NCBI GenBank assembly: GCA_905220665.1 | Contig: CAJNAR010000009.1 | Coordinates: forward strand, 62,001-126,000 | DNA length: 64,000 bases | Direction: 5' to 3' | Source: Albugo candida | Taxonomy: Eukaryota; Oomycota; Peronosporomycetes; Albuginales; Albuginaceae | Shown here: one piece after another, positions 46,261 to 56,270 of the stretch | Layout of the letters: every line of letters begins with the position of its first letter | Numbering within the stretch: position 1 is the first letter of the stretch | The notes under the pieces: generated by a model | Seen by the model: the letters and a program-made list of their open reading frames with translations, nothing else | Told to the model about the DNA's origin: nothing | The model's database searches: none | Program-made: the position numbers and the translations under genes

Positions 46261-46492
46261 ATGGCTATCACATTTGGAGATATCCCGCGGCTTATCTGTT
46301 CCGTCCTTTTGCCACCTTTGGGTGTGTTCTTCCAAGTGGGATGCACAAGAGACTTGGCCATCAACATTCTTTTGACCATTTTGGGGTGCGTGCATTGCAT
46401 GTTTGTATTCTCGACCTCGACTTCATTTTCACGTCATTTGTAGCTATATTCCAGGAATCATACATGCAGTATACATTCTCATCAGAGAATGA
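46261..46492 (+). CDS. PMP3 / UPF0057 proteolipid membrane protein
   Basis: Exons 46261-46385 and 46444-46492 (58 bp intron), 57 aa, the normal family size. Two hydrophobic helices: LICSVLLPPLGVFFQVGC (carrying the diagnostic PPLGVF..GC) and, across the junction, INILLTILGYIPGIIHAVYI. PMP3 proteins sit in the plasma membrane and affect membrane potential and salt tolerance. An in-frame ATG at 46213 would add 16 residues, but the shorter start matches the family. A second member follows 290 bp downstream. Confidence 0.93.
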
Positions 46493-46785
46493 GACTATAT
46501 CAAGATTTATTTACATTGCCGTCATCAACTCCGCTTTAATTACAATAAACGTCGTTCTTTCCGTACCAAAGCACACTTATCGTCGATTCCTTCTCATTAA
46601 ATCATAAAAATAATATCATAAGTCTCTTCAATTACATGCAACACCTTTACGCTCTATATATTTCTGTATACAGCATCTTACTTGACCTAAATTGCAATAA
46701 ACGACAACACTTCCTTCGTGACATGAAAGCGAGCACTTTTCTCGTGCGTTTACTGATGTCATAACGGTCTGTTGGCACTCGCAGA

Positions 46786-47220
46786 ATGGCCAAATCGGAA
46801 GCGCATGCAAAGGAAATCGAGACCATTGCCATCCCTGCGGCCATATGGTGGGAGGAGAGTCCTCCGGTTCAGCGAACGACAGCGACTCCAATAACACCAT
46901 TACATTACCACGAACACTCGGACACAAAGAACACAGAGGATACAAAGCGTGATGCTGAGCTATGCTGCTACAAAGCCGCATTAAGTGTCTGTGCATTCCT
47001 ACTCCCACCATTGGGCGTATTTCTACAGACAGGTTGCGATAAAAACCTGATCATTAACATTCTCCTCACAATCATCGGGTCCGTGCAATTAACTCGTGTA
47101 TTAACACAAACTAACACACAAAGCAGGTGGGTACCCGGGATCATTCACGCTCTATTTGTAATTCTCACCACAAAACGTCCATTCATCGACTCCAATCAGC
47201 AGACACAAACAATCGTCTGA
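46786..47220 (+). CDS. PMP3-like protein with N-terminal extension
   Basis: Starts MAKSEAHAKEIETIAIP. A cytosolic-looking extension of about 60 residues precedes the PMP3 core (SVCAFLLPPLGVFLQTGCDK, INILLTIIG). A 48 bp segment at 47079-47126 has GT..AG ends; it keeps the frame open, but removing it gives IIGWVPGIIHALFVIL, the expected second helix, so I treat it as an intron. The mature length would be about 128 aa. Retained, it would place 16 polar residues inside helix 2. Paralogue of the adjacent gene on the same strand. Confidence 0.88.
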   Translation: MAKSEAHAKEIETIAIPAAIWWEESPPVQRTTATPITPLHYHEHSDTKNTEDTKRDAELCCYKAALSVCAFLLPPLGVFLQTGCDKNLIINILLTIIGSVQLTRVLTQTNTQSRWVPGIIHALFVILTTKRPFIDSNQQTQTIV

Positions 47221-47485
47221 CACTAACAATTCGCTTTCCATTTTCTAAAAAAAAGAATTCAAATGATTGGCTATCATATCTTCCTTTTCAACCAATCCCA
47301 TCCTTTCGCGCTATCTTCACGAAAGACGCGGAAATAGCTCTAAAAAAATCGAATGTTCGCTTCGTCCTGCGTGATTGGGTGATTCCTACATTCTGTGCGC
47401 GCACCAGCTGGTAGACAGATGCATATGGCACGTCTCTACCCCTACAAACGATTCATTTCGGCTTTCCCATCCACAATACGTGTCA

Positions 47486-49654
47486 ATGGAACATACGCCT
47501 CGAAGCAATTTTGTGGTCTTCCACGACCTCGAAGAAGCTCCACGACGTTCCCAATCATCGCGTCAATTGCCCAATGGAAGCCTATCCCACCGCCCAAGCG
47601 ATTCCAATGGAATGCGAGCCAGTATGGAGCCTCTTACGTCCGCAGATGCAAAATCAGTGATTCTCAGAGCTAATGCGCCGCCCACTTATAGCGGAAGCTT
47701 TGAAGATATTATGAAGCAGATACGAGCGAAAAACTACACCAATCAGCAATTCCAGCGCATCCAGGAGCAGACAGCAATGAATCGGAACACGTTATTCTTC
47801 TCCAACATCTCACCATCCTTCTATGAAGCTTCCTACCTCCAAGTCGCACAGGAGACCTCTCTCAATCGCGTTCGCATTTGCTTTGGCGTTGGACTACTCG
47901 CGCTTCTTCTCTATTACTCGTACGAGTACTCGAGCGGCGAATGGAGCCCATATTCCGTCAAAGGGATCGCTGTCGGTCGAACAGCAACCGATCAAACACT
48001 TTTAATCATTGGCACTTTTGGTGTCATTCTTCCGTCATTTCTTGTCGGAATTCTTCTCACTTTCATTCCGTTTGGACGTCGACAATTGGAAAGTATCACT
48101 GCAGTCGTATTCTTCGTCGTTGGTGTTTTTATGATTGTGAAAAAACCGATAGAAAAATCAAAAGGTCCCGTGATTCCTCTTCTGATTCTTCTCATTCCGG
48201 TCTTTGGAATCACTCGAATGCGATTCGTACGAAGCTGCTGTGTCGGATGGAGCTTTATCATCCTCTACCTGACCATCATGTGCATCGCTCGGAACCTCGT
48301 CCCGGCGAAAAACACCTTTGACACGTACACTGACATTCTGTATCAGACGATCAATTACGGGATCTCTGTGATCGGCGGAATGGTCTCTCAATATCGTCAG
48401 GAACTTCTTCGAAGACGTAATTTCTGCCTCCAGCTTCCATTCTCCGGGACGATGGATTCCGATGTCATTGAAGCGATCAAAACGGAGAAATTCTCGCGTC
48501 ATAGTTTGATGAAAACATGGAATTTGGAATTCCGCGATGAAATGGTCGAAGAATGTTTCTATCGACATTGGTACCTTATCGATCCGTTCCCTTACGAGAA
48601 CCCCAATGCCGGAAGTCTCCATCAGCGCGTTTTCACAACCATTCGATTCGCTGTGCTCACATTATCGCTCACACAAGCAGTGTTACTTCTTCAGGACGTG
48701 AAATTTCTCAAAATTATGCGCGATCAAGCAATCGATCCTTCCGACTTTACCTATGCGCTTCTCCTTCGATTTGGGATCACTGTGCCTTTGTATTTGTGCT
48801 CGGCGTTGTTTATGTACGTTTTAGGCAAAAGCTTTTACCATAAATGGGTCACGGAAGCCGAAGAAGCCAAAAATGCAGCATTACGGAATGTGTACAACAA
48901 CGCAATCGATGTGCCTGACGACTCGATCGCTGAGAAAACGTACGGCTCCATTCGAATGAAACTCGTTGTCAACACTGCTCAGATACGAAATGCCACGCAG
49001 AATCGCATCCTCGACCTTTTGATCAACAAAGGCGGCTACGTGCGCTCCTCCCAAATCTTTTCCTCACTTGTGATCGCGTGTCATGTCGCGTGTATGGGAA
49101 GCATTCTTTTGATCGTTTCCAGCACCAATCAGATACTTCCAGCGGGTGTTTCCAGCGGCAAGCCCAAGCCTGTGTACTTTATGGGGTTTCTGAATGCTGT
49201 TCTATTTGCCCATCGATCGGGATTCCGCGTCCGATTCATTTACGCCACGTACACGACGCTGCTTGTGGGTGTAGGAATTGTGATTGCAGCGATTATCGCA
49301 AAGTCCGTTTGGATCGAATACGCGGGCTTTATGATTGTGATTCTCGTCCTGGGAATGATGATCTCGTACGAGGAAGAGCATTTACGTCGAAGTTTTTTCA
49401 TTCTCAAATCCATTCGCATTTTGGAATTTGAAGAATGGTTTGCGGTCGTCTTAAGGATCCAAGGCTGGGTCAAAGAGAGTATTCGGAAGCGGCTTTTGAA
49501 TGTGCGACGAAAAGCTCAATCGGAACGCACGTGTAATGAGAGTACGCCTCCGATTGTCAATACGTCAATGCAAATGACACAGGCCGCAAAGTTTGGAGTG
49601 TATGCACAATTGGTGAATCTCGCGATTGGAATTGTCGATTTATTGACTTCGTAG
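47486..49654 (+). CDS. Large polytopic membrane protein, unknown function
   Basis: The frame opens before 47400, but the first ATG with a normal leader is 47486 (MEHTPRSNFVVF), giving about 722 aa. After about 150 polar residues there is a six-helix membrane block (ICFGVGLLALLLYYSY; LLIIGTFGVILPSFLVGI; VVFFVVGVFMIV; VIPLLILLIPVFGI; WSFIILYLTIMC). A cytosolic linker follows (RRNFCLQLPF), then a second six-helix block (FAVLTLSLTQAVLLL; SSLVIACHVACMGSILLI; LLVGVGIVIAAIIA; FMIVILVLGMMI). The two halves have a similar order, with a soluble helix ahead of each block, so it may be an internal duplication. The layout recalls membrane halves of protist adenylate cyclases, but no catalytic domain is present. 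No family recognised. Confidence 0.8.
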   Translation: MEHTPRSNFVVFHDLEEAPRRSQSSRQLPNGSLSHRPSDSNGMRASMEPLTSADAKSVILRANAPPTYSGSFEDIMKQIRAKNYTNQQFQRIQEQTAMNRNTLFFSNISPSFYEASYLQVAQETSLNRVRICFGVGLLALLLYYSYEYSSGEWSPYSVKGIAVGRTATDQTLLIIGTFGVILPSFLVGILLTFIPFGRRQLESITAVVFFVVGVFMIVKKPIEKSKGPVIPLLILLIPVFGITRMRFVRSCCVGWSFIILYLTIMCIARNLVPAKNTFDTYTDILYQTINYGISVIGGMVSQYRQELLRRRNFCLQLPFSGTMDSDVIEAIKTEKFSRHSLMKTWNLEFRDEMVEECFYRHWYLIDPFPYENPNAGSLHQRVFTTIRFAVLTLSLTQAVLLLQDVKFLKIMRDQAIDPSDFTYALLLRFGITVPLYLCSALFMYVLGKSFYHKWVTEAEEAKNAALRNVYNNAIDVPDDSIAEKTYGSIRMKLVVNTAQIRNATQNRILDLLINKGGYVRSSQIFSSLVIACHVACMGSILLIVSSTNQILPAGVSSGKPKPVYFMGFLNAVLFAHRSGFRVRFIYATYTTLLVGVGIVIAAIIAKSVWIEYAGFMIVILVLGMMISYEEEHLRRSFFILKSIRILEFEEWFAVVLRIQGWVKESIRKRLLNVRRKAQSERTCNESTPPIVNTSMQMTQAAKFGVYAQLVNLAIGIVDLLTS

Positions 49655-49790
49655 GCGCATTGAGAACGATACCCTTCCGCTGACGTGTCAATGTATCGAT
49701 TTTCCATTCAATTGGACGACTTATCGATCGATTGATACAATTGGACGAGTCGATGGCATTCTTTTTCATACGTTTTGTTTTCATTCGGAA

Positions 49791-50465
49791 ATGGGGTCGT
49801 TTTTGACGATACAAAATGATACGTTGCGGGATTATCGGTGTAAAGTGTCAGCCGATGAAGTAGGACTGGGAATCGCATCGGTGATCACAGCCATTGTCGC
49901 AGGCACAGCAGCGTTTTTTGGGGTCGTCGGCTTTGCATCTTTCATTTCGACCAAAATCGTAGGCGGAGCGGCTGTGAGTTTGTTCGGAGTCAGTGCTTCC
50001 GCGCTTGCGGCTACGAGTCAGACAGCTTCTCTTCTCGCGACAATCATTGGCGGTGTTGGTGCGACGTCGACATTCACATTGATTACAGTCAAAGCGTTCA
50101 CAGACAAAGCTTCGGTCAGTAATCACATTTTGATTCGATCGAATGAAATGCATCGATATCGGAAAATGACGCTCTCACTATGGCGACAGGCGACTTGTGT
50201 GCGTTCAGAGATCGTCAATACCACCACTGTTCAAATTGTCACAGTTGTCATGCGTCCATTGTTCACGGGACCAACGATCAATTCGGATCGAAAATACCGC
50301 ATCAGAAAATGGATCGAGAAGCGAAGTTACAAAGTACAATATATCGTTGCCAAACCAGTCAATTCCACTCTCCCTGACCCCGCTCCCGCCCCATCGACCG
50401 CGATTCCGGTGGGGCCATTGGCGTCGGGGATCGCGGGTACAAAGTCTGACGCCGAGTTTGGATGA
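49791..50465 (+). CDS. MG-NDT membrane protein family, member A
   Basis: 224 aa, single exon. MGSFLTIQNDTLRDYRCK: Gly2 with Thr6 fits the N-myristoylation pattern; N-[DN]-T and Cys17 are shared with five other genes in this window, though this member has Tyr where the others have Trp. A hydrophobic segment follows (GLGIASVITAIVAG) and another near 80-100. The C-terminal half carries the family blocks EMHRY...LWRQATCVR, NTTTVQIVTVVMRPLFTG and IRKWIEKR, then a Pro/Ala-rich tail. I do not recognise the family. It starts 136 bp downstream of the polytopic membrane gene and converges on CLPTM1 (63 bp between stops). Confidence 0.85.
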   Translation: MGSFLTIQNDTLRDYRCKVSADEVGLGIASVITAIVAGTAAFFGVVGFASFISTKIVGGAAVSLFGVSASALAATSQTASLLATIIGGVGATSTFTLITVKAFTDKASVSNHILIRSNEMHRYRKMTLSLWRQATCVRSEIVNTTTVQIVTVVMRPLFTGPTINSDRKYRIRKWIEKRSYKVQYIVAKPVNSTLPDPAPAPSTAIPVGPLASGIAGTKSDAEFG

Positions 50466-50528
50466 GAGAAAGGAAGGAACGCTGAATGGAGTCGAATACA
50501 AGTAAAAATAGAGGTTGTGACAACACTT

Positions 50529-52566
50529 TCAATTGCTTTTTTTCTCTTCAATGGTGCCTTCGTCTTCATCGAAATGACGATTCTGGTCGACTGGGTAGAT
50601 GTATCGCTGGTAGACGTACACAAAGAAGACCAAATCGTCGCGGAAACAGCTCAATCGATGCATTGTGGGCATTTCAATGATGAATGCGAAGAGATCGTCG
50701 ATAAACGTGTTGAGAGCTCGATACATTAGGTACCGCCAGGACAAATGTGCGACGCTTTTCAGCTTGTAATTGATCACTAATTGCGGAGTCATCATGATGA
50801 ACCCAAAGGCGTAGACGGCGCCAGTGAGCGATCCAATCGACCACGAGTACCAATTTCGATGTCTTTTGTACAAGAGCGAGTACATAGCGTACCCGACAAT
50901 CAATGGGATCAATGCAAACATCATGTGGCTCGTAGCCATCGCATCGGCTTGTGAGGTTTTCAGTAACTCATCGTCCCTCGAATTTTTTTGAGTAAAAGTT
51001 GAGGACGTCGAAACTTTGATCACTTTCCACAGATCGATGCAAACGGTGATCGCGGATGGAGCCAGTACCAATATCGTTGACCGCTCATCGACTAGGTAGA
51101 GAACGATCTAAAGAAAAATACGATTCAATAGAGAATTTGAATTTGAGGGAATACGTACAATTATTTGTGAGATGAGGGAAATGAGTAACGAGCGGAGAGA
51201 TACTCCGACCAAATCGCGTTTTTGTCGCCAGAAATTGATGTCATTTTTGAAAGCGAGCCAGTCGAAAAGGATGTGGAAGAGCGAGACAGTCATTGTGATA
51301 GCCAACAAGTATGGATTCGTATCGGCGACCATACTCCGAAGCATTTCAGCGTCTTTCGAGGTGCCGTGAGACTCATCTCCCAAGAGCTTTTGTTGAGATT
51401 GGATTCCGTTCTCCAATGTGAGTAATATGTGCCATCGTGCAAAGGACATTGGCTCCAAGGAGATTTTCAGGGGAAGGGACCGTATCGATCGATTCAGAGG
51501 GATCAAATTGTCTGATTTGACAGTGCTTTCGTCCACATACATTGCTGGTTTGTACGAAAAGCCCGGCTTCACATTTACGATATGTAAGTGCTTGTACACA
51601 GTCGCTGGAATTTCGCGATATGGATACTTTTTGTGGTCAATGACGAGGCGTATGGCCATATGCTACAGAGTGTGTCAAGATGGTGTATGGAGAATGAAGA
51701 GAAAATTCGTACCGGCTTCCAGTACGAAATAATGTCAGCGTTAAGAGCTGGATCTTCTCCTTCCAAAAGCTCTTCCTCATGATCCTCAGCATCATTTGAG
51801 TGGATTTCTGATTCTGAGGAAAAACCCCATTTTTTGAAGTGAGGGTCCATGAGGTACGACTCATTTTTAGCGAGTTCATGAGGAGCGTATCGTATCATCG
51901 GATTGGATTGATGAATTGATTTGAGAGGATCGTACGACATGTCTTGCGGATTCGAAGAGAAGCCTTCCTGCGTCACGTGAACATGGAGATAAATGGTTCC
52001 GTTGTGTCGAAGTTTGTACCAGATTTCATCATGATCGTGTGACTGCGAATGCATTTTTTCCATTTGTTTGCGTAGAAACATTTTCGAGATGGAAAATTCG
52101 GCGTTTTGCTGATTTTGTTTCCAATCAAAAGTTAAATTTGTAAAGGTTTTGAGGAAAACAACACTCGCGCTTGAAAAATCCTCGTGAGTCCATTCCTCGC
52201 GGAGGGATAGATAAGACTCCGCGTGGAAATGCTGTCCTTCCTGAGAGATCGAGTAAGCTTAGGAAATTGAATTGCAGGATGCACGCACCGTCCACAATGG
52301 GTTGACTGTCGGCCCGTCCACATCCGCGAACTGTGGATCGATGATATAGTAGACCTAGGTAATTTACAATTCCTCAGCATGTTCGTTTCGCCCTCAGACA
52401 CCTTTTGAATGGTTGACACGAACCTGACGCACGACAAAGCCAAAGTAGATCAACTGCAGATGGGATGTTAGTAGAGGCTTCAAGTGATGGAAGGAGAGTG
52501 TTGACGTACGAATACGACGGTGGAAATCGACGCAAATGTGCACCATCCCCTAAGGACTCGCAACAT
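50529..52566 (-). CDS. CLPTM1 family multi-pass membrane protein
   Basis: Six exons on the minus strand: 52510-52566, 52424-52453 (30 nt), 52289-52354, 51713-52240, 51159-51662 and 50529-51107. Introns are 48-69 bp and the protein is about 587 aa. Conserved parts are NPLWTEGQHFHAESYLS across the third junction, DIISYWKP at the end of exon 4, LPLKISLEPMSFARW, LLAITMTVSLFHILFDWLAFKNDI, and the C-terminal YRALNTFIDDLFAF, MPTMHRLSCFRDD and YQRYIYPVD, a hallmark of CLPTM1/CLPTM1L. These are ER membrane proteins linked to glycolipid scrambling and receptor trafficking. Its gene lies inside the six-gene family cluster. Confidence 0.92.
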
Positions 52567-53474
52567 GACGGAAGTATAAAGAGGGCCGCTTTTAGCGTGA
52601 GGGAAAAACGCGCCGTAATAAAAAATTTGTATAAAGTTTTAGAAACCACTTTAGTCTTGTACGAGTGCACGATACTTTATGTTCAAGCTGTTTGACAAGT
52701 ACAGTACAGGGAATGAAGGTAGAGCGGCAAGGTGGAGATTGCGCGTAAATTATAATAAAGTAAAATTCGAGTATACTTTGATCGCACCGTTATTTACACG
52801 TCATCAAAGAATCAAACAACCACCTCCTGACTGTGCACTTTGTTGCCAAGGATTGGCTCCGTCATTCTCTCCCAAAAACGGATCCGCAACCGATTGACAG
52901 TAATCATATATTCTAACACATTCACAAAGACAATTTAGAATTCAATTTATAAGCGGATGCCTTACTTTTTAGCCGCTTCGGACGTCGTGCAAGCCGCCTC
53001 AATCGTCTTTAAATCGATTTGATAGCTTTCGATTTCTTCCGCAAGCTTCTTAGCCTGGATATCGCTCATTCTCTTACGAGTGCTTTTAGACTGAGTGACG
53101 GGACGCCTTAACTAGACAGCTAGCTATCAATGTTCACGTATGCTCGGCAATCATTGGTTGTTAGTTCCTTCAAAGCGACGAGATAAATGTCAAGCATGCT
53201 GCAATTCAAATAGTTGCAATGTGCAATACAAGGCAAAATATATAAATAGAATGCATCACGGCAAAGGCTACTACTACTCGGTACATTCGGGTCACAAAAT
53301 GATAGCGTTTGATCAAGAGTAGTGCTTGTACCCTGTCCCTGTATAGTACACTTGTCTTAAATGAATGTCATCAATCAGTTATCCACCTGATTGTGCAAAA
53401 CGCGAAGCAATTCGTGAAGAATGGCCGAGTGATCGTGTACTATCCACCCGCTCACATTGTCCGCATGTCCATGA
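52567..53474. other. Intergenic region with one tiny possible gene
   Basis: About 900 bp. A few short plus-strand frames (60-76 codons) show no motif. The only candidate is a minus-strand 36-codon frame at 52962-53069. The stretch includes the CLPTM1 promoter next to 52567. Confidence 0.4.
52962..53069 (-). CDS. Tiny coiled-coil open frame, doubtful
   Basis: 35 aa beginning MSDIQAKKLAEEIESYQIDL and ending EAAKK. The helical pattern vaguely resembles the N-terminus of SPF30/SMNDC1-type splicing factors, but the Tudor domain is absent and no further exon is seen. It may be a gene fragment, a short peptide gene, or chance. Confidence 0.2.
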   Translation of the reverse strand: MSDIQAKKLAEEIESYQIDLKTIEAACTTSEAAKK

Positions 53475-54260
53475 TCAATTTTGCGTATTATTGGATTGCG
53501 TGTTGACTTGCAAACTCAATGGTGCAATAGGTTCAGACGCAGTAAGATTAGACGGCGTATACTTGTTTCCCGCTGTCTCCACTGGCTGAATTACCGTACC
53601 ATTCCCAGGCACAAAAGAGTCCGTAACGGCTGGTTGATTTGACTTTAATGGTGCAATCTGAGTCTGATTCATGGTAGCATCGCTTAAAAACGGTATAGTG
53701 ATGTCATCGCTGCGGATTGTACGCCGAGCAAGCCACCATGCAATGTGATGATCTCTGTTTTTATTTTTAAAGCCACCACTAAAGATAGGTTGCATCACTA
53801 AGGATTCTATTCTTTCGGTTGTTTGGTTGATCATATAAGATCGGACACAGGCGGATGCTTGCCATGAATATGGATACAAATGATCCCACATGTGGCGGCC
53901 CATTGGTCGAACCAGCTCGAATTTTTCTTTCTCGAGTTCATTTGCAATCATAGTAAACGTGGATAACCCAAACCAAGCAAGTGACGTTCCAATCGAGATT
54001 CCTCCACTGGTTTTAAAAACAGAATTAGCGACGTTTCCCATCTCTGTATGTAGACATCCGAAGATTTTGTATTTGTTGACGACATCGCCCTGTAATCTGA
54101 AAAGCTTTGGACCAAAAGCAGCATAAATTGCGGTCATCTCAGCGAGGGTCGATACAACGAGTAACAAGGTACTGGCGATTTTCAGTGCGGCTTCGTCATA
54201 CGAGGTTTTGCATCTCCATTCAAATGGTGTGTCGTTCACTATGGTAAGAGTCGTTCCCAT
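53475..54260 (-). CDS. MG-NDT membrane protein family, member B
   Basis: 261 aa, single exon, MGTTLTIVNDTPFEWRCK. It has the shared N-terminal block with Gly2, Thr6, Trp15 and Cys17, and hydrophobic segments after residue 25 and near 95-120. The C-terminal blocks are HMWDHLYPYSWQASACVR, NQTTERIESLVMQPIFSG and IAWWLARRTIRSDD. It is the most divergent member in the W..TC.R block (SACVR). The tail is Thr/Asn/Pro-rich and ends VNTQSNNTQN, with many N-x-T sites. It is the first of four minus-strand copies. Confidence 0.85.
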   Translation of the reverse strand: MGTTLTIVNDTPFEWRCKTSYDEAALKIASTLLLVVSTLAEMTAIYAAFGPKLFRLQGDVVNKYKIFGCLHTEMGNVANSVFKTSGGISIGTSLAWFGLSTFTMIANELEKEKFELVRPMGRHMWDHLYPYSWQASACVRSYMINQTTERIESLVMQPIFSGGFKNKNRDHHIAWWLARRTIRSDDITIPFLSDATMNQTQIAPLKSNQPAVTDSFVPGNGTVIQPVETAGNKYTPSNLTASEPIAPLSLQVNTQSNNTQN

Positions 54261-54923
54261 TGCGTCAATGTAAATATGATTTTACAAATAAATGGTAGTG
54301 AAGACCTTGTGGCTCTGCACGCTGTTAGAGATCATTTTAGTGTACCACTTTACAGTTTCAACGTTGCTCGTTTGTGTATGGAAGCGGGAAAGAGGCTACT
54401 TTCAAAGTAGTACGTTATGAAGAGTGCTAGTTTAAAGTGAAATCAAGTTGTGATTTTCGTTAGATCGTTGTTCGATTCAAGGGATTCCAGATTGTGATTG
54501 GAGAATTTATTTTATCAGATTATGACAATGCGGGCTGGTAGCAGTTACGTTATGATACGACGGTTATGATCACTAACCGGAGAACCAAGTCCGCGGGAAG
54601 TGAGTGCTCTTGGATCAATTTAGGAGCGGTTCTCTAGACAAGCCACGTTCGAACAAGGCCAGAACTGAACAGCGCTTTTATAAACAAGCGACGTTATGTC
54701 ATGCTTATAGTTGTAATTATCTATCTCGTCAAGAGCCAATCATCCCGCCAATCGAGCGCGATTATTAAGCAAATAAAGTATAATGGAACGATCGTTAGAC
54801 GCATAACTATACTATACATAATATTGTGTAAGAATACGACATGAGAGTCTTTCAAGCGCTAATTTTAAAATAGCATGATTCATTAACGATTACTTTATTA
54901 CTTGCAAATAAATAAGATCTTTA
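54261..54923. other. Intergenic region between family members B and C
   Basis: About 660 bp, AT-rich, no frame with recognisable content. It should contain the promoter of member B and the 3' end of member C. Confidence 0.45.
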
Positions 54924-55619
54924 CTACCTACCCAGTTTATCATCGCTAACCGTTAAACTTGTCCGATTATTCTTTTTCAGTTCTGATAGTACAGCTTCGA
55001 TCTGTGCAGCGGTAATTGTGACATTTCCATGAACCGTCCTGTTGTCTTCTTGTGGATGATCTGCTACCACAATCACTACATCCTGTGTCTTTGTTCCTTT
55101 CTTTTCCGTCCAGTATCCAATACTTTCATTCTTACTCCAACGACCCGGTCTTCTACTAAAAATTGGCCGCATATGGACAGTCTCTGTGCGAACTACCGTT
55201 CCATTCAGCTCAAATGTGCGTACACACGTTGCCTGCCGCCAAAGAAGAGGAGACATTTTACCCCACGCATGATGGCTGCCAGGCGTTAAGGTTACATAAC
55301 CTTGACTAGCGTACTCCTCCTCGAGGGTACGAACCACCAACATTCCCAAACTCGATCCAGTTCCAAGCACGCTTAGTGTATTTCCACCAATCTCAGTCAG
55401 CTTTCCTAATACCAAGAGTTTTGGCTGGTTCATCCCGGCAACTACGATTTTCTCGCTAAGAATGAATGGCCACGTTTTCGCAAAAACAGAAATGATCGCT
55501 CCCACCAAGCTCACAGCAGCAGCAATAATAACTCCGATTTTGATCGAGACATCGTCTGAAGACACTTTACACTTCCATGGATCCGGCGTATCATTCACTA
55601 TACTGATGTATGCTCCCAT
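54924..55619 (-). CDS. MG-NDT membrane protein family, member C
   Basis: 231 aa, single exon, MGAYISIVNDTPDPWKCK. Gly2/Ser6 fit a myristoylation site; N-D-T, Trp15 and Cys17 are conserved. The first hydrophobic segment is very clear (IKIGVIIAAAVSLVGAIISVF); a second, weaker one lies near 85-105. The C-terminal blocks are HHAWGKMSPLLWRQATCVR, NGTVVRTETVHMRPIFSR (Arg replaces the usual Gly) and IGYWTEKKGTKTQD. The tail is Lys/Asn-rich with several sequons. Confidence 0.87.
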   Translation of the reverse strand: MGAYISIVNDTPDPWKCKVSSDDVSIKIGVIIAAAVSLVGAIISVFAKTWPFILSEKIVVAGMNQPKLLVLGKLTEIGGNTLSVLGTGSSLGMLVVRTLEEEYASQGYVTLTPGSHHAWGKMSPLLWRQATCVRTFELNGTVVRTETVHMRPIFSRRPGRWSKNESIGYWTEKKGTKTQDVVIVVADHPQEDNRTVHGNVTITAAQIEAVLSELKKNNRTSLTVSDDKLGR

Positions 55620-56270
55620 CCGTTTTGCACCTCAAGAAGCGCGCAATGCTTTAGCGTACAGCGCCCTTGAAATGAAACTCTTTCTGGACGCAACGACAAG
55701 GTTACATCAGCTCTCCTGAGAGGGGAGTTCCAAAACCAGTGCAAGTTATATTGTGATGATGGGAAGATTAAGAAAAATCATTGGTGCAGCGGGGAATGTA
55801 CCATCAAACCTAGAAAGCCAATTTCGTCCCGGCTGAGGATGTTCACCTGTATACAAGATTCATTACCGGTCATACCGAATCTGTAGTATTCGACTTTTTG
55901 ACAAAAGGCGATCGGTGCAACTATATCAGTTATTTGTAGACTTGTTATGACGCACCGACATCCAGTAAAACGAATTCCAAGTGTGTTTTGTGACTGCTTC
56001 GAAGAGGGACCAACACTCTCTTTGTCATGCAAGACTTTTAATCATGCACGAGTTCGCCTGATTCGTTTAAAGCGATTACATTTTATGCGGGAGAGAAAGT
56101 ACATAAATAATATGTTCGAGAAGATACTTTGAGTTGTCACATGGAATCTCGATCAATTCAGTTCACCGTTAGGTGCTGTAAAGATATCACGCGATAACAT
56201 GTGTTATTGTATACTGTATTAGCAGTTACGGTGTTTAGCCTTGCTATAATCAAAACGATCGTGTATCTTC
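55620..56270. other. Intergenic region between family members C and D
   Basis: About 650 bp with no supported gene. A minus-strand frame of 84 codons (55778-56032) lacks motifs. A short inverted repeat ATAACA-TG-TGTTAT lies near 56193-56206. Confidence 0.45.

Noticed and set aside
47395..47673. Alternative plus frame at the start of the polytopic membrane gene
   Set aside because: Overlaps the confident frame, basic low-complexity composition, no domain.
54440..54520. TTCGATTC near 54470 as a possible tRNA T-arm
   Set aside because: No matching acceptor or anticodon arm at the expected distance.
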